In this document: positions 36,676 to 43,626 of the stretch, piece after piece
How positions within the stretch are numbered: position 1 is the first letter of the stretch
Layout of the letters: each line of letters begins with the position of its first letter
NCBI GenBank assembly: GCA_015207155.1
Contig: JADEXK010000004.1
Coordinates: 81,789 to 145,788, forward strand
From: Nostocales cyanobacterium LEGE 11386
GTDB lineage: Bacteria > Cyanobacteriota > Cyanobacteriia > Cyanobacteriales > Nostocaceae
Reading direction: 5' to 3'
Length of the DNA: 64,000 nt
Program-made: the position numbers and the translations under genes
The notes under the pieces: model-generated
Told to the model about the DNA's origin: nothing
Seen by the model: the letters and a program-made list of their open reading frames with translations, nothing else
Databases searched by the model: none

Positions 36676-36761
36676 GCCTAACAATGCGCTGCACCTGATC
36701 GCTGCTACACTATTCGTGATTGCCCAAAGTGACTCGCGGTAGGTGAGCTATGCCGTTAGGC
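36676..36761 (+). other. attC-like recombination site
   Basis: An 86-base imperfect inverted repeat. The outer arms GCCTAAC (36676-36682) and GTTAGGC (36755-36761) are perfect complements and fit the RYYYAAC/GTTRRRY core rule. The inner arms GCTGCACCT and AGGTGAGC pair with a single unpaired G, the extrahelical base typical of attC. It follows the stop of the DUF2267 gene by 28 bases. Two bases after its right core the second copy of the narB 3' end begins. Confidence 0.75.
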
Positions 36762-36763
36762 TT

Positions 36764-37007
36764 ATCGCGTCGGGGTCAAGCCAAGTTTCCGGCTAAAATT
36801 ACAAAGGCGATCGCTCCTGGTACAGTGTTTGTCCCTATGCACTGGGGGTCACTTTGGGCTGATCATGCTGAAGCTAACGCCCTGACTCATCCCGAATCTT
36901 GTCCTGATTCTCTGCAACCAGAATTAAAAGCTTGTGCAGTTCAACTTGTACCAATTTCTGTAGAAGTTAAAGTCACAAATCAACAATTCCAGCCTTCACA
37001 TTTTTAA
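36764..37007 (+). pseudogene. Second copy of narB 3' end (tail type B)
   Basis: This encodes, in frame, about 80 codons nearly identical to the end of NarB ([49 protein letters not shown]). After VPIS the tail switches to [15 protein letters not shown] and a stop, unlike the intact gene. It starts two bases after the attC-like right core. There is no promoter or start, so it is a gene fragment. Confidence 0.9.
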
Positions 37008-37058
37008 AATTCCAGTCCCTTTATCAACCTTTAGCCAAAATTGTTTGACTTAACTTTA

Positions 37059-37886
37059 CTAATCTTGATTCGGGGATTGTCTGTGTAATTCTTGCTGTAC
37101 GTCCTCTAATTGCAAATTTAATTCCTGTGCTATTTGATCTACACTCAATCCTAATTTCAACAGTAAAGGTATCAACTTCAACTTTTCTTGACGCGCACCT
37201 TCCTGTATACCTTCTTGTCTACCTTCCTGTATGCCTTCCTGTTTAGCTTCTTGATAAACCTTTGTCTGCTTCAAATCACTTAAACTAAACATACTTTCAA
37301 TCTCCTCTCGATTCATAGATGGGAATTTGTAAACCAAGATCGTCTCTATCAATTCTAATAATTGTTTTTGTTTGGTTTCTGTATCAATTTCTTGCCTTGT
37401 TCTATTGATTAACTCTCTGGCTGTGGTAATTGCTGTTTCTTCATTTTCTATAACTAATCTGATGGTAGCAATCCCAATTGGTAATGATGCTGTTTCGCCC
37501 AATTCATCTAAATAAATCAGCTGCACACGAGGGCTATATAATAATTCCGTATGATGACTTCTATCTGCTGTATCGACATTGCGAGTAGGATAAATAACTA
37601 CAGCTTGCCAAGGGTTGAGGGGTTTATATTGGCGGATGTATAAAAATATTTCTGAAAATAAGCGAGAATAAATTTCTGTGTCGGGTTGAAACTGTACTTC
37701 TACAAAATAAATTGAATTTTGTACTTGTGTCGGGAGAAAAACCCCATCTATGCGAAACGCAGTTTGTTTAATTTCCACAGAGGAGAATTGATAGGTTGCT
37801 GCGGTTTGGGGTGAGTTGCCAATTAATTCAAAAAAGATACTCGGAAGTTCTTGAAAAAATCGATAAAAGATGCTGTCTGTTTTCAC
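37059..37886 (-). CDS. Rpn/DUF2887-type PD-(D/E)XK nuclease family protein
   Basis: A 275-residue protein. The N-terminal half has the PD-(D/E)XK pattern of DUF2887/Rpn proteins: FRIDGVF followed by YFVEVQFQ (about residues 44-68). The C-terminal part is a repeat-rich helix (EGIQEGRQEGIQEGARQEK, about 215-235) ending in a helix-turn-helix-like LGLSVDQIAQELN. Rpn relatives promote recombination by DNA cleavage. Here the gene lies between narB copies 2 and 3, in the opposite orientation to them. It looks intact. Confidence 0.8.
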   Translation of the reverse strand: MKTDSIFYRFFQELPSIFFELIGNSPQTAATYQFSSVEIKQTAFRIDGVFLPTQVQNSIYFVEVQFQPDTEIYSRLFSEIFLYIRQYKPLNPWQAVVIYPTRNVDTADRSHHTELLYSPRVQLIYLDELGETASLPIGIATIRLVIENEETAITTARELINRTRQEIDTETKQKQLLELIETILVYKFPSMNREEIESMFSLSDLKQTKVYQEAKQEGIQEGRQEGIQEGARQEKLKLIPLLLKLGLSVDQIAQELNLQLEDVQQELHRQSPNQD

Positions 37887-37924
37887 ACTTGGTTGATGGT
37901 TGAGATTTCCCTCGTATTCATTTT

Positions 37925-38138
37925 ACAGGCGATCGCTCCTGGTACAGTATTTGTCCCTATGCACTGGGGGTCACTTTAGGCTGATCATGCTGAAGCTAAC
38001 GCCCTGGCTCATCCCGAATCTTGTCCTGATTCTCTGCAACCAGAATTAAAAGCTTGTGCTGTGCAGCTAGTTCCTATAAGTACATTATTAGTAGAAAAAC
38101 AAGAAACACAATTCTCTCATTACTCTGTTGTCGAGTAA
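37925..38138 (+). pseudogene. Third copy of narB 3' end (tail type A)
   Basis: About 70 codons matching the end of NarB, beginning at GCGATCGCTCCTGG, 39 bases upstream of the Rpn gene start (divergent). One internal stop replaces a Trp codon (TAG in the GSLWAD region). The tail [19 protein letters not shown] is that of the intact narB, not that of copy 2. It is not translatable. Confidence 0.9.
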
Positions 38139-38577
38139 CAGTTTAAGCCGAATAACATCTTGTACTTTTTCAATCAGTTTCTTTGGGCTTTGTTCTATCA
38201 GTGTTATGCAGAAAAATTCCGATTAATACTCTAAATAAGGATGTTATACGGAAAAATTACATATAATATCCAAATAAGGGAGTAAAAAAGAAGTTTTCCG
38301 TATATTCAGACAAAAGTTCGTCGTCATGCTTGATATATTAGGATTGAGAAAAAGATTATACAGAAACTTTCCGTATAATAAATAGTTATACGGCTCGGTT
38401 CTCTGCTTAGGATTGTGCATAATTACTATCTGCTAGTGTGCAAGCTTGATTTTCCATAAGACTGTGAGTAGAACGGTAAAATGAAAACGGCATGAGTTAA
38501 GTCAGAATAAAGATAGTGCTGATTTTCTCACTGGTCAGCTAAATTACACTTAATCTTTCTTGTTGCCCAAATAACTA
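38139..38577. repeat. Gap with repeated TATACGGAAA palindrome halves
   Basis: There are 439 bases without a gene. They hold several inverted copies of one short word: TATACGGAAAA at 38245-38255, TTTTCCGTATA at 38294-38304, TTTCCGTATA at 38368-38377 and GTTATACGG near 38385-38393. A GTTATGC core is at 38203-38209. The arrangement suggests a protein-binding or recombination region, but no known family site is recognised. Confidence 0.6.
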
Positions 38578-39198
38578 ATGCCCAAAGAAATTATTATTGA
38601 ACTGATTAAGATCATCCCGTCCATTTTGTGGGTCATTTTTCTTACAATTCTTGTGCTTGTTCTTCTCAAGCCAATTAAAAATATCTTAATACCACAGCTA
38701 AGTGAAATTAAAGCATTCGGCATTGAAGCAAAATTTATCAAAGAAGAATTAGCAAAGGCAGCACGTAAAAATCCAGAAGTTAAAGAGACAGCCCTTAATC
38801 AAGTTACTCGAAGAGCGCAGCGAATAGCTTCAATAATTCAAGGAGCAAGGTTGCTCTTGGTGAATGATATACCTGAAGAGATGGTCAATGTTCAAAGAAT
38901 ATTGCAATCACTTGGAGTTATTGTAGACGTTGCACGTACCACAAAATCAGCACTCAATATGTTGGCTAACACCGAGTACGATGTAATCATCTCGGACATG
39001 AGCCGTGATGGAGTACCTGACGAGGGACTAAGATTTCTTCACGAGAGTATTAAGCGCAGTCTTTATCGTCCAACAATCTTCACTGTTGCAAATTTTGACC
39101 CTTCACAAGGAGTGCCAGCATACGCTTTCGGTATTACCAATCGTGTCGATGAAATGCTTAATCTCATTTTTGACGTTCTTGAAAGAACAAAAGGATAG
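38578..39198 (+). CDS. Membrane-anchored receiver-like protein
   Basis: A 206-residue protein. One membrane helix at residues 10-32 (IIPSILWVIFLTILVLVLL) is followed by a helical linker and then a domain at about 95-200. The domain reads LLLVNDIPEEMVNVQRILQSLG (abbreviated) and YDVIISDMSRDGVPDEGLRFL, resembling a response-regulator receiver with the phospho-acceptor Asp in ISDM. No output domain follows. The stop is nine bases from the next gene, so the two are one unit. Its place between narB copies 3 and 4, followed by an attC-like site, suggests cassette cargo. Confidence 0.7.
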   Translation: MPKEIIIELIKIIPSILWVIFLTILVLVLLKPIKNILIPQLSEIKAFGIEAKFIKEELAKAARKNPEVKETALNQVTRRAQRIASIIQGARLLLVNDIPEEMVNVQRILQSLGVIVDVARTTKSALNMLANTEYDVIISDMSRDGVPDEGLRFLHESIKRSLYRPTIFTVANFDPSQGVPAYAFGITNRVDEMLNLIFDVLERTKG

Positions 39199-39206
39199 CG
39201 ATTATT

Positions 39207-39881
39207 TTGCAGACAAGTACATCTGACATCAAAGAGTATTTTATTTTTGTTAATCTTGCCAATCCAGTTACCAAACATAATCTTCAATTTACAGGTCAAA
39301 TTCTGTCCGCAGGTTACACATCTGTTTTGCAATATCCTGATTTGGCGGTGCAGTATTTGGAAGGCAAGCTTAATTATCTGCCATTTGTAATAAACGAGCA
39401 AAAATCCACCGGGTTCTTATCTTTTTACTGTGCTTCTGCAATTGCCGACTATCGTGTCGAGTATGACGCTGAAATGAGACGGCTACTTTCCTTTGCAACA
39501 CTTCCATCGCGTCTGTCTGCTGTTTATGCATTTGCTACTGAAGAAGATTGCAGAAAAGCACAACGGCTTTACAGATGGGATCTTAACTCGGTCAGAAGAT
39601 TCACACTTCTTGAAGATTCATTGACTAAAGTTGCAAAGGTAAATATGGAAATTATTTCTTTGATGCGTTTTGCTTATTCTACTGGTATGTGGTCAGGTGA
39701 AGATATAGAGCGAATTTGGACACACTACTGGTCAGGTGGAGGTGATCTTGAAATTGAGGTGCCTACTATGCAAGCTCCACCCAATACTCACAAACGTATC
39801 CACTCCGGAGAAGTATGGGAGTATCTGATTGAGGGTAGGCTCCAGTTACAAGGAGATTTGTATACACCAATTCAATTCTAG
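39207..39881 (+). CDS. Protein of unknown function, partner of receiver-like gene
   Basis: A 224-residue soluble protein of no family I can name with confidence (TTG start at 39207, chosen because it follows the previous stop closely; later ATGs would cut conserved-looking text). The middle, LPSRLSAVYAFATEEDCRKA, resembles the PSR..S.FAF.s.EDA pattern of DUF2441-type proteins, which have been linked to ADP-ribosyltransferase-like folds; this is only a suggestion. It would act downstream of, or be controlled by, the membrane receiver protein. An attC-like site begins nine bases after its stop. Confidence 0.6.
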   Translation: MQTSTSDIKEYFIFVNLANPVTKHNLQFTGQILSAGYTSVLQYPDLAVQYLEGKLNYLPFVINEQKSTGFLSFYCASAIADYRVEYDAEMRRLLSFATLPSRLSAVYAFATEEDCRKAQRLYRWDLNSVRRFTLLEDSLTKVAKVNMEIISLMRFAYSTGMWSGEDIERIWTHYWSGGGDLEIEVPTMQAPPNTHKRIHSGEVWEYLIEGRLQLQGDLYTPIQF

Positions 39882-39889
39882 AAATCGCC

Positions 39890-39973
39890 GCATAACAATT
39901 GTGGTGCAGCGGATTGATTGAAGCCGCTTGTGGAGTTGCAAGGGATCGATAACCCTGACCCAAAACGTTATGC
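39890..39973 (+). other. Second attC-like site (weaker)
   Basis: Outer arms GCATAAC (39890-39896) and GTTATGC (39967-39973) are perfect complements but deviate by one base from the RYYYAAC/GTTRRRY rule. Inner arms TGGTGCAG and CTGACCCA pair imperfectly. The position, nine bases after a stop codon and ahead of BrnTA, is right for a cassette end. An extra GTTAGGC follows at 40012-40018. Confidence 0.45.
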
Positions 39974-40099
39974 TGCTATTTATTGGCGCGGTATGTGAGT
40001 GAAAGATATCAGTTAGGCGTTTGAGGGTATGTTTGCTCAGTAAAAATAGCTGTAACGACAATTTGTAGTTACAATTGGCTATTGTAACGGTCGTTAGTC

Positions 40100-40375
40100 A
40101 TGGAATACGAATGGGATGAAGCAAAGCGTCTCACTAATCTTCGTAAGCATGGAATCGATTTTATTGATGTCCCAGCCATATTCGATGGCGACATTGTAAC
40201 TGCTGAGGACGATCGCTATAGCTATGGAGAGCAGCGGTTTATCACATTTGGCTTGTTGCAAGGGCGAGTGATTGCCGTTGTCCATACAGAACATGAAGAT
40301 TGTACCCGTATTATTTCTGCAAGGAAGGCAACGAAAAATGAACAGCGAGCCTACTTCGAGCAACTCTCAAACTGA
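40100..40375 (+). CDS. brnT: BrnT-type toxin
   Basis: A 91-residue BrnT-like ribonuclease toxin: YEWDEAKRLTNLRKHGIDF at the N-terminus (the WD..K...N..KHG.dF signature), EDDRYSYGEQRFITFGL, then VVHTEHEDCTRIISARKAT at the end (RIISARKA is the classic block). The fold is RelE-like. It overlaps the next gene, brnA, by 38 bases, so the pair is translationally linked. It lies directly after the attC-like site at 39890-39973, as cassette-borne toxin-antitoxin genes often do. Confidence 0.93.
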   Translation: MEYEWDEAKRLTNLRKHGIDFIDVPAIFDGDIVTAEDDRYSYGEQRFITFGLLQGRVIAVVHTEHEDCTRIISARKATKNEQRAYFEQLSN

Positions 40376-40613
40376 TTTGCAGCGTCTAGATGCAATGACA
40401 GATAAAGATATCGATCTATCCGACTGTCCGGAAGTCACACCGGAAATGTTTGCCAAAGCTGTAGTGCGTCGTGGTTTACCTGTTGTCAGAAACAAAACTC
40501 AAGTTACCCTTCGCATTGATAGTGATGTATTAGAGTGGTTCAAATCCGAAGGGCGAGGTTATCAAACCAAAATTAACCAATTGTTACGAGCATATATGGA
40601 AGCACACCAGTAA
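40338..40613 (+). CDS. brnA: BrnA-type antitoxin
   Basis: A 91-residue antitoxin. I chose the ATG at 40338, inside the end of brnT; a start at 40272 would overlap far more. The N-terminus is acidic and probably flexible (DKDIDLSDCPEVTPEMF). The C-terminus is a ribbon-helix-helix DNA-binding domain with QVTLRIDSDVLEWFKSEG and YQTKINQLLRAYM. It should neutralise BrnT and repress the pair's promoter. Confidence 0.92.
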   Translation: MNSEPTSSNSQTDLQRLDAMTDKDIDLSDCPEVTPEMFAKAVVRRGLPVVRNKTQVTLRIDSDVLEWFKSEGRGYQTKINQLLRAYMEAHQ

Positions 40614-40654
40614 CAAGCTCATGGCAGCTAAGCAGCAAGAGGGCAGGCAAAATC

Positions 40655-40702
40655 GTGACTGTTCGATATCAAGCTGATGCCGATTTGAACCAGGTGTTGG
40701 AA
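40655..40702 (+). pseudogene. N-terminal scrap of a DUF5615-like PIN gene
   Basis: From the GTG at 40655 the text reads VTVRYQADADLNQVLE, like the start of cyanobacterial DUF5615 PIN-like proteins (M.IRYQADADLN). It then runs without break into the fourth narB copy. The rest of the gene is lost at the junction. Only 16 residues are available, so the family assignment is a recollection, not proof. Confidence 0.4.
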
Positions 40703-40957
40703 CAAGCCAAGTTTCCTGCTAAAATTACCAGAGCGAACGCGTAAAACGCACGCTGCGCGATCACTCCTGGTACGGTGTTTGTGCCTATGCACTGGGGAAC
40801 TTTATGGGCAGATAATGCCGAAGCTAACGCCCTGACTCATCCCGAATCTTGCCCCGATTCTCTCCAACCAGAATTAAAAGCCTGTGCAGTGCAACTGCTA
40901 CCAATTTCTGTAGAGATGACAGTCAAAAATTATCAACTTCAGTCCTCACAATGGTAA
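40703..40957 (+). pseudogene. Fourth copy of narB 3' end (tail type B)
   Basis: This matches the NarB end from [11 protein letters not shown] to CAVQLLPIS with tail [15 protein letters not shown] and a stop, like copy 2 and unlike the intact gene. A 20-base or so GC-rich repeat has entered the HIP1-like GCGATCGC position (40735-40758) and broken the frame. It is the last copy before the ordinary neighbours (psiE-like, narM), so it may be the original end of the resident narB. Confidence 0.9.
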
Positions 40958-41128
40958 GCTACTAACTACATACCTAAACAGTAAATTGGTAATTTAATTA
41001 CTAGTCAAGCGAAAAATAAAGACTAATCAAAAACCTACAAAGAATCTGCAAGGTATTATTTTTGCATCCTCTAGATATATCTATGAGGTTTTTATTTTAT
41101 CTTTTTGCTGGAAAATGGGGTGCAGTAG

Positions 41129-41587
41129 ATGAGGAGATTATTGAGGCGCATGGTCGAAGCTACTAATGATCAAAACTTTATGCACGTTATCGAAAACATC
41201 GAAGTGCTAGTTTCTAAAACTCTATCTATTTTGATGGTGTTGGTAATTTTAGTAGCAATTGGAGAACTGGGTATTTTTCTGGTAAAAGAGCTATTTACTG
41301 TACCATATGGACAATTCAACACAACATTATTTACAATTTTTGGGTTGTTTTTGAATATTTTAATTGCTTTAGAAATTTTAGAAAATATTACAGCATATTT
41401 GCGAAAACATGTATTTCAAGTTGAATTAGTTATTGTTACCTCTTTAATTGCTATTGCGCGTAAAATAATTATACTTGATTTAGAGAAAGTCACAGGTTTT
41501 GATATTATTGGTTTAGGATTTGCCGTTCTCGCTCTATCAATTAGTTATTTAATAATTCGGTTAAGTAATTCCAGATCTACACGTTAA
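41129..41587 (+). CDS. PsiE-like phosphate-starvation-inducible membrane protein
   Basis: A 152-residue membrane protein with four hydrophobic segments (about 28-52, 64-85, 95-112, 122-142) and the PsiE-family pattern (FGLFLNILIALEILENI, then VFQVELVIVTSLIAIARKIIILD). The role is unknown beyond induction by phosphate starvation in other bacteria. The start ATG is one of few options and gives a short basic N-terminus. Confidence 0.82.
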   Translation: MRRLLRRMVEATNDQNFMHVIENIEVLVSKTLSILMVLVILVAIGELGIFLVKELFTVPYGQFNTTLFTIFGLFLNILIALEILENITAYLRKHVFQVELVIVTSLIAIARKIIILDLEKVTGFDIIGLGFAVLALSISYLIIRLSNSRSTR

Positions 41588-41636
41588 ATTTAACTTGAGT
41601 CTCCAACGGAGGCAGACCTGGGGGAAGAGCGAGCGA

Positions 41637-41700
41637 TATTTTTGCCCCTCTGGGTGTCACATAGGGCTTGGGGTGAAGTTCATCAAATTCACGTTAAGTT
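41637..41700. repeat. Interspersed repeat, copy 1
   Basis: A 62-base stretch (with GCCCCTCTGGGTGTCACA and TTCATCAAATTCACGTTAA) matches 53652-53714 with few differences. The gap 41588-41889 holds nothing else recognisable. Confidence 0.8.
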
Positions 41701-41889
41701 TAATATATTTATTTTTTAGCCAAATCATTATAATTAACAATGAAAGTTATTTTGAATCTTCACAACAAGGCATAATAATGGTTAATTAAATTATGCATGT
41801 TTGTATTTTCATCATGATAAAAAATCATGGCGATAGATTGATTTATAAAATCCAGATGCAGAAAACAATTTAAAATTTAAAATGGTATT

Positions 41890-42342
41890 ATGGCAGATTT
41901 CTTTGAATTTGAAGCAGATTTTGTTGATGCCTTACGTTGCATACCCATGCAGGTACGCTACAAACTAGATATCTGTGGTATCAAGCTAAAATTATCTGAT
42001 TGGCACCAAATGACTCAAGCTGAGCGCCAAGCTTTAGTTGAATTACCTTGCACAACAACAACAGAAATTCAGGCTTACCAAGAATATCTCCAGCAGCTGA
42101 TTTTAGAACGCACAGGTACACCAGTCGCAAAATTACCCATTGAGTCTTATCCTGCATGGATGGACTCTAGCACTGTGCCAGCTAGCATTCAGGAAAAAGC
42201 GCAAGAAATAGGTATTACTCTTTCGCTGCAACAATGGGCAGCATTAACTTCCTTACAGCGTTTTGCCCTGATAAAACTCAGCCGTCCGGGACATGAAAAC
42301 AAAAACTTTCCTCGAGCAATAGCAGAATTTCATCTGCTTTAA
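41890..42342 (+). CDS. narM: Nitrate reductase-associated protein NarM
   Basis: A 150-residue protein of the cyanobacterial nitrate reductase-associated family. It is recognised by the opening FFEFEADFVDALRCIPMQVR, the block KLSDWHQMTQAERQALVELPC and the end LQQWAALTSLQRFALIKLSRPGHENKNF (shortened here). NarM is needed for active NarB in Synechococcus, probably in cofactor insertion or maturation. Its usual place near narB has here been pushed 6 kb away by the repeat array. Confidence 0.88.
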   Translation: MADFFEFEADFVDALRCIPMQVRYKLDICGIKLKLSDWHQMTQAERQALVELPCTTTTEIQAYQEYLQQLILERTGTPVAKLPIESYPAWMDSSTVPASIQEKAQEIGITLSLQQWAALTSLQRFALIKLSRPGHENKNFPRAIAEFHLL

Positions 42343-42467
42343 ATTAGTCATTATTATTTGATCAAATAAAAATAGAGTCTGTAGCCTGCGTTACGCTTTG
42401 TTAACTCATCACTTTCATGTGGTGCTTTACTCTAAATTTATGACTAAGCATGTAAGGATACCAAAAT

Positions 42468-43070
42468 ATGGCTGCCAAAAAAATTTTGATGCTTGTTGGG
42501 GACTATGTAGAAGATTATGAGGTCATGGTTCCCTTCCAGGCTTTGCAAATGGTGGGACACACCGTTGATGCAGTTTGCCCAGACAAAAAGGCTGGTGACA
42601 AGGTGCGAACAGCAATTCACGACTTTGAAGGAGACCAAACTTACAGTGAAAAACCTGGTCATAACTTCTCTTTAAACGCCACCTTTGCAGAAGTAAAAGC
42701 AGAAGCCTACGATGCCTTAGTTATCCCTGGAGGACGAGCACCAGAATACATCCGCTTAAATCAGCAGGTGCTAGAAATCACCCGTCATTTTGTCCAATTT
42801 AATAAGCCCATTGCTGCTATTTGCCATGGTTTACAGCTGTTAGCGGCGGCTGATGTCCTGCAAGGAAAGAGATGTACGGCCTATCCTGCCTGTAGTCCAG
42901 ATGTTACAAGTGCTGGAGGGATTTACGTAAATATTCCAGTTGATGAAGCTATAGTTGATGGCAATTTAGTCACAGCACCCGCTTGGCCGGCTCATTCCCG
43001 TTGGTTAGCAGAGTTTTTGCAAGTACTGGGCACTAAGATTGAGCATCTAGAGAGAGCTACAGTCAAATAA
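42468..43070 (+). CDS. DJ-1/PfpI family protein
   Basis: A 200-residue class I glutamine amidotransferase-like protein. The nucleophile-elbow cysteine is in [10 protein letters not shown] (about residue 120), with the acid residue in the GDYVEDYEV start (Glu about 16) and [13 protein letters not shown] (about 85). Members act as proteases, deglycases or chaperones; the precise activity is uncertain. Confidence 0.85.
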   Translation: MAAKKILMLVGDYVEDYEVMVPFQALQMVGHTVDAVCPDKKAGDKVRTAIHDFEGDQTYSEKPGHNFSLNATFAEVKAEAYDALVIPGGRAPEYIRLNQQVLEITRHFVQFNKPIAAICHGLQLLAAADVLQGKRCTAYPACSPDVTSAGGIYVNIPVDEAIVDGNLVTAPAWPAHSRWLAEFLQVLGTKIEHLERATVK

Positions 43071-43626
43071 ACTGAAATATCTCTAGTGCTGTGCCCTGAC
43101 AAAACTTTGCAGACAATTGAGAAATATTTCAGTAGAAAAATATAACTCATAGCATACCATTGCCAACTTTATATTTTTAAACGTAACTAAATGTGGCAAA
43201 TACTACTAATATTTGAACAATTTCTGTGCAGGAAATTTACAGTGGATTGTCAGGACTGTCTCACCTAATATTAGAGTTCCTATTTGATTTTTGAAATCCA
43301 CTTAAGGCGGGTGTTGCCTACCACATCTATATTTTGATCGATTACGCCCACTCTAGATCACTGAAGATTTTTCACTAATCCTTTAGGATGTCCATAGACT
43401 TTAATTAATGCAACTGCTAAATCAAGCACAGAAAATTTTTTTTACAGCTAGAATGCTTATCAATATTGAGTTAGGTAATTTTAAATTTTGAATGAGCAAA
43501 TTTTAAATTTCTTCGCAGTAAGTAAAGCTATAGTGTAGTTAGCAATGCTGCTGTTGGCGTGGCTAAAGTTAAGTCCTACTGCCAAAGTATTTTTTATGAA
43601 TTTGTTTTGAAAGACACTCTAACTCG
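43071..43626. other. Non-coding gap
   Basis: There are 556 bases of AT-rich sequence without an ORF of note. I see no repeat or clear promoter; the right end should drive the FHA-PrsW gene. Confidence 0.4.

Noticed and set aside
38150..38209. Possible third attC between narB copy 3 and the receiver-like gene (GAATAAC ... GTTATGC)
   Set aside because: The outer arms do not match at one position and no inner arms pair; only the single core is noted.
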